A program made the position numbers and the translations under genes. A stretch of 64,000 nt of DNA, from positions 62,001 through 126,000 of the forward strand of contig QPMI01000179.1 in the NCBI GenBank assembly GCA_004431415.1, in the 5' to 3' direction. Numbering within the stretch: position 1 is the first letter of the stretch; the number at the start of each line of letters is the position of its first letter. The notes below the pieces were generated by a model, which saw only the letters and a program-made list of their open reading frames with translations, made no database searches and had not been told where the DNA came from. This DNA comes from Cyanophora paradoxa (lineage: Eukaryota; Glaucocystophyceae; Cyanophorales; Cyanophoraceae). Positions 38,039 through 47,462 of the stretch are shown here, in pieces.

Positions 38039-40129
38039 GAGGCTGCACGCCGCCTCGCGGACCCTGCGCCTCTGTCAGCCGCCGACCAGGAACATCTCGC
38101 GGACGGGCCGCCCCACGCGCCGCTCCAGTTCGACGCCGAGCACCCGAACCTGACGCCGCAAGTCTTTCGACCAGACGGGAGGCCTCGCTCGAGGCACTAC
38201 AAGCGCCGCCAGTGCAGGTTCCTCAAGAAGTTCCTCGCGGGCCTCAAAGATTTCGAGGGGGAGCAGGCGACGGAGGAGCACCGTCGCCTGTACGCCGAGG
38301 CGCAGCTCCGCCGTCGCCAACTGCGGGGTTGGAAATCCCGTCAGGGGCGGTATTCGGTCGCGCCTCCGTCCATTCCCGACACCGCTGGAGAGGAGACCGC
38401 CAACGGAGCCGGGAATGCCGCCGGGGACGCCGGCTCGTCAGGGGCATCACAGAGGGGAGGGGGGCGGCAGCGCGAGGAGCCGAAGTCGGACAACGGAGGC
38501 GAACGCAGCGATGACGACGAGGCGGTCGAGCGGGTACCAAGCGGCTTCGTGGCACCTCTGCAGGGACCCGCAGGTGACCGGGTCAAACCGCTGGACGTTA
38601 TCGTCGAGGGCGAAGTGCGGGACGTCTGGGCGGAGGGCCACCGCAGGATCGTTGATCCCCCTCCTCCTGACAAGCTCAAGCGGTTCATGTCTGACGCGAC
38701 GGCGATGGTCCTAAAACAACACAACGACCCGTGGTGCAAGCAGGTCCGAGAGTTCATCAACAACGGCGTCAACGTGGCTTGCTGTCGCGATCACCGCAAG
38801 TTGGAAATCCCCGAGGACCAGATCACGTGCAAGTGGTGTCTGCACGCTAAGGAGGCGTACGCCGACATGATGGACAGCTACGAGATTGCGGACGGGGTCG
38901 TTCGACGCCTCCCGCCTCTGGCTGGCATGCGCTCCCTGGTTGTAGTGCCGGAAACGCTGCAGGAGATGATCCTCTCCGCGTACCACGACGACTGGGCCCA
39001 CCGCGGTGCGGACATCGTCGCGAGGCGCATCTTCAGCCGCTTCAGGTGGGACGGCATGACGTCATCTGTACACCGCTACGTGCGGTCCTGCCCTCACTGC
39101 CAACGAGCGAAGGCGCGGCGGCGGCCGAAGGTTCTCTGCAAGATCTTCGAGGCGTACTTCCCAGGCGACCTGCACCAAGCCGACATCATGTACTTGGACC
39201 TGTCGGTGGACGGCATGGTCGGCGCCTTCGTTGGCGTCGACGCCTACTCCAAGTACCCCGACGGGAAGCCGATCCCGGACATGAAGGCGTCGACGCTGCG
39301 TTGCTGTGCGGAACAGGCGCTCGCTGACCATGGCGTCGTCCAGCGTTACCTCATCGACAATGGCTCACAGCTGATCCAGTCGGAGTGGTACAACTTCTGG
39401 AAGAGCAAGGGCACGCGCATCATTCGCGCAGCGGCGTTCCATCAGTCTACCAACGGCGGCGCCGAGTGCCTGGGACAGACGTTCAAGCGGCTGGTGTACG
39501 GGCTCTGCAAGGCGGCCGGCAAGTCGAATCGGCACTGGACGGAATTTGTACACCAGGCTCTCCTCGCAATGTGCACGGGCATCCACGCAGCCACGGGCTT
39601 CCCGCCAGCGGTGCTCCACTTCGGGCGCGACCTCACGCTCCCTGGCGACCTTCGCTTCGATCCCGACGAACGACAACGGCCAACGGACCCGACGTTCCTG
39701 AACGACCGCTTGGCGGGCCTCGCACGGGCGGCCGAGAGTCGAGCGGCAGCGGTAGCCGAGCACCGCAAGCGCTACAACAAGCGTTTGCTGCGCGCTCACG
39801 GCGGCAAGCTGCTGCGGCGCTCGTTCAGGAAGGGGGAGAAGGTTCTTTGCTGGTTCGAGGGCCTCAAACGCGGTATCCACAATGGGTGGACCGGCCCCTT
39901 CGTTGTCTTGCGGGAACTGTCGGACGGACACCTGTACGCCGTAAAGGCGACAGTGGAGTCAGAGCGGCACAGAAGGACGAAAGAGCTGATCGTCCACATC
40001 GACTTAATGATCCCTTACCGCAACAGACCGGCAAACGTTGCACGGAAACGGCGGCAGGGACGCCCGCCGCGGCCAGAGCAACCGCCGGCATCTCCGGGGG
40101 CGCCCCCGGAGGTGGCGCCGGACGCTTAA
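38039..40129 (+). CDS. pol of the giant element: integrase, after an in-frame TAG
   Basis: The frame continues from RT/RNase H after one TAG and is open for 697 codons to TAA at 40127-40129. A 250-residue Arg/Glu-rich linker comes first. The zinc-binding part has HDDWAHRG and CPHC (38988-39096). The catalytic core has ADIMYLDL (39180), LIDNGSQ with Asp at 39356 and GGAECLGQTF with Glu at 39464; 35 residues lie between the last two, the DX35E spacing of retroviral integrases. A GPY/F-like NGWTGPFVVL block (39879-39915) follows, then a basic, Pro-rich end with no chromodomain visible. Integrase inserts the DNA copy into chromosomes. It is intact apart from the TAG. Confidence 0.85.
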   Translation, partial: EAARRLADPAPLSAADQEHLADGPPHAPLQFDAEHPNLTPQVFRPDGRPRSRHYKRRQCRFLKKFLAGLKDFEGEQATEEHRRLYAEAQLRRRQLRGWKSRQGRYSVAPPSIPDTAGEETANGAGNAAGDAGSSGASQRGGGRQREEPKSDNGGERSDDDEAVERVPSGFVAPLQGPAGDRVKPLDVIVEGEVRDVWAEGHRRIVDPPPPDKLKRFMSDATAMVLKQHNDPWCKQVREFINNGVNVACCRDHRKLEIPEDQITCKWCLHAKEAYADMMDSYEIADGVVRRLPPLAGMRSLVVVPETLQEMILSAYHDDWAHRGADIVARRIFSRFRWDGMTSSVHRYVRSCPHCQRAKARRRPKVLCKIFEAYFPGDLHQADIMYLDLSVDGMVGAFVGVDAYSKYPDGKPIPDMKASTLRCCAEQALADHGVVQRYLIDNGSQLIQSEWYNFWKSKGTRIIRAAAFHQSTNGGAECLGQTFKRLVYGLCKAAGKSNRHWTEFVHQALLAMCTGIHAATGFPPAVLHFGRDLTLPGDLRFDPDERQRPTDPTFLNDRLAGLARAAESRAAAVAEHRKRYNKRLLRAHGGKLLRRSFRKGEKVLCWFEGLKRGIHNGWTGPFVVLRELSDGHLYAVKATVESERHRRTKELIVHIDLMIPYRNRPANVARKRRQGRPPRPEQPPASPGAPPEVAPDA

Positions 40130-41330
40130 GCGCGCGAGGTGCTCCCTACAGTACATGAGGATTATCGTCGGGATGGGTACGCGACCCTCGCAATCGATAG
40201 CCCTTGGGAACGGCGCGCCTAAGGCCCCTCCAATCCCGGGCCTCCCGACCGTGTCGCGCCACGTGGCCCACGCGTTTCGGACGATATCCGAAAAGAGGGC
40301 CGAAGTCCCACGCAGCGGCACTGCCTCGAAAGGCTCGCTAGCGATCGAACGGCATAGGATTAGGTCGTTGCGACGCGCGAAGCTCCGCTGCGATAGCGCC
40401 GCCACCGTTTCCTTAGAACGTGCAATGCGTGCTGCCGCAACTCTTTCCGTTTTTCTTTCAGGGGGACGCCCCTTTCGTGCACGCGTGCAGCGCACTCACG
40501 CGCGATGCGCGTCAGACCCTCGGCGGGCACGGCGGACGGGTGTACGTGGCGGGCGCACGTGGAGGGCCCTCCGGGCACGGAGACGCGCCATCGGGGCGAC
40601 GTGGCGGTCGTGGACTGGAGTGCCCTCAGGGCAGGCTATTACGGCGGCGCGGCCGAGGTTTTTTTCCCGGTTTTTCCTCGAGCCGCTAGCGACCCCTGCG
40701 AGCACATATCAGGCCCCAGGCGGCTTCCCTATGTACACTCGCAGGCGGCAGTCCGCACGTCTACCCCTCTCCTGGATTCTTCTTTTGGAACCCGGCTTGG
40801 GCAGCTCGGGCTTGTTGGCTGATTTTAGTATGTATCTACTAGTTGGTATCTCTATTCATCTAGGAGGCCGCCCGGTCGGTGAGCGCGTAGGCTAGATAGG
40901 CGCTCTGACTCGAGGTTGGGACCTCATTTTCCCTCGACTCCACTAGCCTATCGTCTTGTGAAGTCGTATCATGGATCCCCGGCTTGCGTCCCGGGAGGAT
41001 TTTTGCTCACTCGACCCCACCGGACTCGCATCCTGTGAAGTCGTATCATGGACCCCGGCTTGAATATATGTAGTTGTGACGATCCAATCCCCCTCTTCTC
41101 TATCCATATTTTTCTTTCTCTTGAGCGCACGAGGACGTGCGCTTGTGAAGTCGTATCATATTGCAGTGAGCATATACTGCCATTATCCCAAGTCCCTGTA
41201 GACCTGTACCCCTAGTCTGTCCCTGTACCCCAATGATACCAGTCCCCAGCTAAACTATGCTGGCAACACACACTTGTGTAATTTTCTTCTGTACTTCTAA
41301 TCTTGAATGATCGTCTTCGGTTCCCCTCTC
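40130..41330. other. non-coding 3' region of the giant element
   Basis: No gene is supported. Up to about 40900 it is GC-rich like the element. 40955-40975, 41033-41056 and 41142-41159 contain three copies of TGTGAAGTCGTATCAT, the first two followed by GGA. The sequence then becomes AT-richer. This is where a 3' LTR would be expected, but no matching 5' copy is in the window, so LTR status is unproven. Confidence 0.4.
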
Positions 41331-41334
41331 TCCC

Positions 41335-41598
41335 GTTTTCCCTAACACCCTGTCTGGCCTGTTAGGGAGCAGGTCAGTTCAGGAAGTTTGGGCTTTTTCT
41401 TTGCATGGGGACCCTACGGCCCAGGTAGGGACTTTGTGCAGCCTGTCTTTCGCAGGTTCTCGAGAGCATCTCTCATCACTACCCACGCTAGTGGGTCCCT
41501 GACGGAGCCTTGCAAGCTCCTTTAGGGGCCTCTGCGGTTCTGTCATACCCAGTCTTGCTGGCGTGGGTGTGTCTTTTACTTGCTCTCTCTCTCTCTTT
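41335..41598 (+). mobile_element. SINE-like element, plus copy
   Basis: Begins with a CCCTAACA...TGTTAGGG hairpin and ends in GTGTCTTTTACTTGC, (TC)n and a T-run. It matches 3386-3650 in reverse complement over its whole length. It lies exactly at the junction between the giant element's 3' region and a Gypsy RT fragment. Confidence 0.5.
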
Positions 41599-42600
41599 TT
41601 GATGATAGATTAAAAGAGTTTTCGAATTTACATGCAGTTCCCATAGAAAATGCTTCCAAACTTATTCATGAAGAGATTCGCCAGCGATTTGGACAAAATG
41701 TTTCGGACTTTCTCAAAAGTGTTAATATCGGCAGCCCTGAGCACAAGGCTGACAAACGTGCAGTTATGCTGGATTTTCCTCGCTGGGAATCTGGATGAAG
41801 CTAAGGCTGAGCTACCACCTTATAATCCTGATGGGCTCCACCGGCCTGTCAAGCAATCTATCAACACTGGTGATGCCCGTCAGATCGCTGAGCCTCCTTG
41901 CAGACACTCTCAACAGGAGCAGGATTTGATTGTCAATGAGACCAAGAAGTTGCTGGGTCGCAATTTAATTCGTCCCTCTTGTTCGCCTTGGGCTGCCCCT
42001 GTGGTCCTGGTGCGCAAGGATGGAACCGCAAATTAAATTCTGTTACTATGGATGACCCTTATCCCCTTCCTAGGATTGATGATGCTTTGGAAGCTTTAAC
42101 GGGTTCTATATATATATCAGCTATGGATATGCCGGACGGTTATTGGGGAGTTGAAATGAAGACCGCCTTCAGGACTCCCATTGGATTGTTTCAGTGGAAT
42201 GTTATGCCTCAAGGGCTCAAGACCGCGTCGGCCACTTTTCAGACTATGATGGATAGTGTATTTGGAACTTATCTATATATTTTCATTCTGGTTTACCTTG
42301 ATGATATTGGTGTCTTTTTTTTCGAAATCCCTGAAGCAGCACCTTGCTGATCTTCAGTGGGTCTTCGATGCTATGAGGAGGGCTAATTTGTTCTTCAAGC
42401 CCAAGAAATCGAAGTTCTTCAAGGCTGAATTGGAATATTTAGGATTTACAGTTACTAGAAAAGGAATCAAGCCCTCCAAGGCTAAAGTGGAGGCAGTTCG
42501 GAAATTCCCGACTCCACGATCTGTATCAGAATTTCGTACTTTCTTAGGTATGGTAGGATATTATAGAATTTTTATCATGAGTTGTGCCTTAATTGCGGCA
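41599..42600 (+). pseudogene. Gypsy linker and RT fragment, frame-broken
   Basis: Plus-strand relative of 63590-62640. It starts at DDRLKEFSNLHAVPIENA and runs through the linker, NETKKLLGRNLIRP, and RT with AMDMPDGYWGVEMK, FQWNVMPQGLKTA and LVYLDDIGV. A deletion of about 22 bp at 42030 removes the FCIDYRK block, a T-run expansion at 42317 shifts frame after YLDD, and another shift occurs at 41780. It cannot make a functional enzyme. Confidence 0.8.
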
Positions 42601-42689
42601 CCTGATGTGGAGTTTTGCTGGTTCGGGTTCTGTGTCGTAGTTTGCCCCTAGATCGCCCCTCCTTCTCTTTCGGCGTAGGATATTTGAAG

Positions 42690-42745
42690 TTCGTACTGTA
42701 TCAGTTCGTACTGTATCAGTTCGTACTGTATCAGTTCGTAGGATA
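42690..42745 (+). repeat. 15-bp tandem repeat
   Basis: GTTCGTACTGTATCA is repeated three times, followed by a partial fourth copy. The unit resembles GAAGTTCGTACTTTC in the RT-RNase H connection just downstream, suggesting slippage on that sequence. Confidence 0.8.
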
Positions 42746-43215
42746 CTCCACGATCTATATCTGAAGTTCGTACTTTCTAAGGTAAGGTAGGATATTATAG
42801 AATTCTTATCATGGGTTGTGCCTTGATTGCGGCACCTTTTCATGATTTGTGCTCCAAAGGCACACATTTCTATTGAAGTCCCAAGGAGGACCTTGCATTT
42901 CGAAAGTTGAAGGAGATTTTGTGTTCAGCGCCTATTCTGGCACTTCCTGATTTTAAAAAGCCTTTCATTTTGAAGACCGATGCCTCAAAAGTTGGAGTGG
43001 GGGCAGTTCTCTCTCAGGTGGACTCATCTGGAAATGAAAAGTTTGTGCAATTTGCTTCTCACAAATTTACATCAGCGGAGAAGAAATGGAATAAGGAAGT
43101 TGTTATTGAGTTGTTAATAAGGAAGTTCACAATTGGATGAGAATGGAAATGAGAAGTTTGTGCAGTTTGCTTCTCACAAATTTACATCAGCTGAGAAGAA
43201 GTGGAATAAGGAGGT
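42745..43215 (+). pseudogene. Gypsy RT end and RNase H fragment, with internal repeat
   Basis: Matches 62640-62290 of the minus-strand copy, with the same stops at TTTCTAAGG (about 42775) and TATTGAAGTCCC (about 42872). RNase H begins with KTDASKVGVGAVLSQ (42973). About 70 bp ending in GGAATAAGGA(A/G)GTT occur twice in tandem (43030-43105 and 43143-43217). The second copy abuts an inverted gag-protease ORF. Confidence 0.75.
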
Positions 43216-44553
43216 TCGCAACAAAGCCTCTATCTTTTCCTTCTGATCAGCTGTAGCTCCTGAAAATCCATAATCAATTTGCAACTTGATCTTTTCGAAG
43301 TATTCTTTATCGAATGAACGTGCAATTGTAGAGACTTCAAAGGACTTTCCAGGAATCTCTTTTTGACCAATATCTAAAGACATGATCTCACAGTCCATTT
43401 TAGGCCACCATTCTCCACACGTTAGCCCTTTGTTCAAAATTACAGGAAAATCGTTCAAGTTGTACAAAACAGATGAAGTGAGGCCATTCGAAACTTGCTG
43501 AACAGTGGAGAGTCCATAAACTCCAGGGACAATTTCGCATTCAGGAAAAATTATTACTCCGTCTCCATTACTATCTACTCGAAGTACTACTTTAACACCT
43601 GTGTTTTCAGGAATTTTCACATCTTCAGCAAGAGCAACACTTGACTCAGATTTGGTTGTTCCAAGTGACAATGGGACTTGCAATGAGGGGTTCACAAAGG
43701 AGTGTACAATCCCTTTGGAATGGGAAATGTCGATCATATTCTTTTCACAATAATCTCTTCCAAGAATCACATCGTGGGAAAGCTTATCCATCACCACCAC
43801 TGGTTCAACTGTCTGCAAACTTCCTAGTTCTATTTTCGAATTTGTTGATCCAACAGCAGGGACCAGTTCTTTTGTAAAACCTCCAAGCTTGGGTGCAGCT
43901 TTTACAACTTCAGGCTGCACTGGCAACTTGTTTAGCAAATTTTGTGAGGCCAAAGAAACGTCTGCTCCTGTGTCCAATAAGGCCCAGGTGGGAACCTCCT
44001 GTACCTTTACAGGTACTGTCCCTGCCCGGCCCTTCTCATGGACAGTTGGCTTTAGTGCTAGAATTTCCTTGGGGGTAAAGACTATTTTGAACGTGGTGTA
44101 CACAATGCGATCCTTTATATTTTCATCATGCTGCACATCATAATCCTGAACTGCTTTATCTTCCTCAACATTTCGAACATTTCGAAAAGGTGATCCAGAC
44201 CGATTATTTCCAAAATTTTGTGTACGGGGCGGCCCACCCCTTCCAGAGCCACCACGACCAAAACCTCCACACCCAAAACCGCCGCGTCCAAAACCTCCGC
44301 GACTGTATCCTCCATTCCGACGGTCGGGCCAGTAATTCGGGCCATCTTTGTTATCGTAGCATTCAATCTCCGAATGATTGGGGTGGATCATTTCACAAAA
44401 GCGGCACTTAACCGGCTTTTTCTTCATCTGTTCACGCTCGAACATCTCTTCAATCCCACGCCGATGCTTTTCGAAATCGGCTAGGGTTTGAATGGCACTG
44501 TGGTTGAACACCGTCTCGAAATAATGAAAGTCCTGCTGGCGCATGAGCTCCCG
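43216..44553 (-). CDS. Gypsy gag C-terminus and protease
   Basis: The minus-strand frame from 44544 runs 456 codons. Residues about 45-60 form a zinc-knuckle-like CRFCEMIHPNHSEIEC. An RGG/Gly-Phe-rich stretch (80-110) follows, typical of RNA-binding nucleocapsid. The retropepsin has WALLDTGADVSLASQNLLNK near 190 and HDVILGRDYCEKN near 265. The frame remains open to the junction at about 43216, where it runs into a head-to-head RNase H fragment. Upstream in frame a stop lies at about 44560, so the gag N-terminus is missing. The ORF is intact over its length but only part of an element. Confidence 0.75.
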
Positions 44554-47267
44554 GATTTCTCACACATAGTGCTCACTTCGGCATTCAGGTTACAGCAGCT
44601 CCACTTCGGCTCTTTGGCTCCACACTGGAGACCCCTGTGAGATTATGGGATTTCAGGGGTCAACTGCCGTCTGCCAATCTGTGTATCTTGTGCGCGAGAC
44701 AAGAGCACCTTTTCAGCGCTTACCACTATCAAAATCAAATCTAGCGCCCTTGATAAAGCCCAGGTACACTTCTGTACTCAGTTAAAAGGTTGGGATCGTT
44801 TTCAGGCTTCATGATCAATTCTCATGATCGTCATGAACACTGCATGCATGGGTGCTCAGATGCTCACTGCGACCGATATTGAAACCTAGGGCCCATATCG
44901 CATGCACCCCTGAGCATGCTGTTGGGGGTTCTCCAGGGCGGACTTGATTCGAATTGACACCCCTGAACCTGCTGTTGGGGGTTCTCGAGGGCGCTAGATT
45001 TGATTATGCAGTTGGTTTAAGACAGTTCCAAGTCTGTGCTGCCCTGCGAATTGGCAAGGAATGAAGTGTGGGCTTTGGGGTCCACTATTGCTTGGCGATG
45101 CAAGAGCACCTTTTCAGCGCTAACCACTATCAAAATCAAATCTAGCGCCCTTGATGTCTCTTTGGTGTAGACTGTGTGTTGTTGCACTTTGGGGGCTGAG
45201 TGGCCATCGCCCAGAACAGCAGCTCCACTTCGGCAATCTGTGGGTTACCCCTTCGTCACTTGGGCACTCAGGTTACAGCAGCTCCACTTTGGCTCTTCGG
45301 CTCCACACTGGAGACCCCTGTGAGATTATGGGATTTCAGGGGTCAACTGCCGTCTGCCAATCTGTGTATCTTGTGCGCGAGACAAGAGCACCATTTCAGC
45401 GCTTACCACTATCAAAATCAAATCTAGCGCCCTTGATAAAGCCCAGGTACACTTCTGTACTCAGTTAAAAGCTTGGGATCGTTTTCAGGCTTCATGATCA
45501 ATTCTCATGATCATCATGAACACTGCATGCATGGGTGCTCAGATGCTCACTGCGAGCCATATTGAAACCTAGGGCCCATATCGCATGCACCCCTGAGCAT
45601 GCTGTTGGGGGTTCTCGAGGGCGCTAGATTTGATTATGCAGTCGGTTTAAGACAGTTCCAAGTCTGTGCTGCCCTGCCAATAGGCACAAATGAAGTGTGG
45701 GCATTGGGGTCCACTATTGCTTGGCGAGGCAAGAGCACCTTTTCAGCGCTTACCACTATCAAAATCAAATCTAGCGCTCTTGATAAAGCCCAGGTACACT
45801 TCTCTACTCAGTTAAAGGTTGGGATCGTTTTCAGGCTTCATCAATTCTCATGATCATCATAAACACTGCATGCATGGGTGCTGAGATGCTCACTGCAAGC
45901 CATGTTGAAACCTAGGGCCCATATCGCATGCACCCCTGAACATGCTGTTTGGGGTTCCCGAGGGCGCTAGATTTGATTATGCAGTCGGTTTAAGACAAGC
46001 GACGCAGCTCCGTGACTGTGGTTGAGATGCTGACCTTGTTGAACCAGTAAATGTACCGGGGCCCCTTGATGGTCTCTTTGGTGTAATACTGTGTGTTGTT
46101 GTGCTTTGGGGGCTGAGTGGCCGTCACCCAGAACAGCAGCTCCACTTCGGCAATCTGTGGGTTACCCCTTCGGCACTTCGGCACTCAGGTTACAGCAGCT
46201 CCACTTCGGCACTTCGGCTCCAAACTGGAGACCCCTGTGAGATTATGGGATTTCAGGGGTCAACTGCCGTCTGCCAATCTGTGTATCTTGTGCGCGAGAC
46301 AAGAGCGCCTTTTCAGCGCTTACCACTATCAAAATCAAATCTAGCGCCCTTGATAGAGCCCAGGTACACTTCTGTGTGGTTGAGATGCTGACCTTGTTGA
46401 ACCAGTAAATGTACCGGGGCCCCTTGATGGTCTCTTTGGTGTAATACTGTGTGTTGTTGTGCTTTGGGGGCTGAGTGGCCGTCACCCAGAACAGCAGCTC
46501 CACTTCGGCAATCTGTGGGTTACCCCTTCGGCACTTCGGCACTCAGGTTACAGCAGCTCCACTTCGGCACTTTGGCTCCACACTGGAGACCCCTGTGAGA
46601 TTATGGGATTTCAGGGGTCAACTGCCGTCTGCCAATCTGTGTATCTTGTGCGCAAGACAAGAGCGCCTTTTCAGCGCTTACCACTATCAAAATCAAATCT
46701 AGCGCCCTTGATAAAGCCCAGGTACACTTCTGTACTCAGTTAAAAGGTTGGGATCGTTTTCAGGCTTCATGATCAATTCTCATGATCGTCATGAACACTG
46801 CATGCATGGGTGCTCAGATGCTCACTGCGACCCATATTGAAACCTAGGGCCCATATCGCATGCACCCCTGAACATGCTGTTGGGGGTTCTCGAGGGCGCT
46901 AGATTTGATTATGCAGTCGGTTTAAGACAGTTCCAAGTCTGTGCTGCCCTGCTAATTGGCACAAATGAAGTGTGGGCATTGGGGTCCACTATTGCTTGGC
47001 GAGGCAAGAGCACCATTTCAGCGCTTACCACTATCAAAATCAAATCTAGCGCACTTGATAAAGCCCAGGTACACTTCTCTACTCAGTTAAAAGGTTGGGA
47101 TCGTTTCAGGCTTCATGATCAATTCTCATGATCATCATAAACACTGCATGCATGGGTGCTGAGATGCTCACTGCGACCCATATTGAAACCTAGGGCCCAT
47201 ATCGCAAACACCCCTGAGCATGCTGTTGGGGGTTTGCGAGGACGCTGAATTTGATTATGCAGTCGGT

Positions 47268-47462
47268 TTAAGACAAGCGACGCAGCTCCGTGACTGTGGT
47301 TGAGATGCTGACCTTGTTGAACCAGTAAATGTACCGGGGCCCCTTGATGGTCTCTTTGGTGTAGTACTGTGTGTTCTTGCGCTTTGGGGGCTGAGTGGCC
47401 GTCGCCCAGAACAGCAGCTCCACTTCAGCAATCTGTGGGTTACCCCTTAGGCACATCAGCAC
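47268..47462 (-). pseudogene. conserved antisense coding-like segment in long units
   Basis: In the long linker the minus strand reads an open segment with NPQIAEVELLFW, QYYTKETIKGPRYIYW and VSISTTVTELRRLS. The same frame is open at 45990-46184, 46390-46542 and 48533-48730, and in the later units without a start. Differences are often synonymous or conservative. It looks like a captured piece of a protein-coding exon multiplied with the array. I do not recognise the protein. Confidence 0.4.

Larger units (their letters stand above)
24650..41330 (+). mobile_element. giant GC-rich Gypsy-type element with two extra large ORFs
   Basis: A uniformly GC-rich block carrying ORF1, ORF2, a retropepsin ORF, RT/RNase H and integrase, all on the plus strand in about 15.5 kb of coding sequence. 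Most Ty3/Gypsy elements need 4-6 kb; Ogre-type giants are a known exception. There is almost no leader: ORF1's ATG lies only about 35 bp after the interrupted Gypsy protease fragment, so a 5' LTR and leader are missing or unrecognisable. No 3' LTR is proven. Flanking Gypsy pieces (protease at 24140, RT linker at 41599) lie on the same strand in pol order, so the element may have landed in an older Gypsy copy. Confidence 0.75.

Noticed and set aside
40038-40895. 285-codon ORF after integrase
   Set aside because: It overlaps the end of integrase in another frame, is Arg/Ala-rich and shows no domain.
41335-41598. tRNA gene or tRNA-derived head in the SINE-like element
   Set aside because: GGTTCTCGAGAGC is only loosely like a B box, and no cloverleaf or A box at proper spacing was found.
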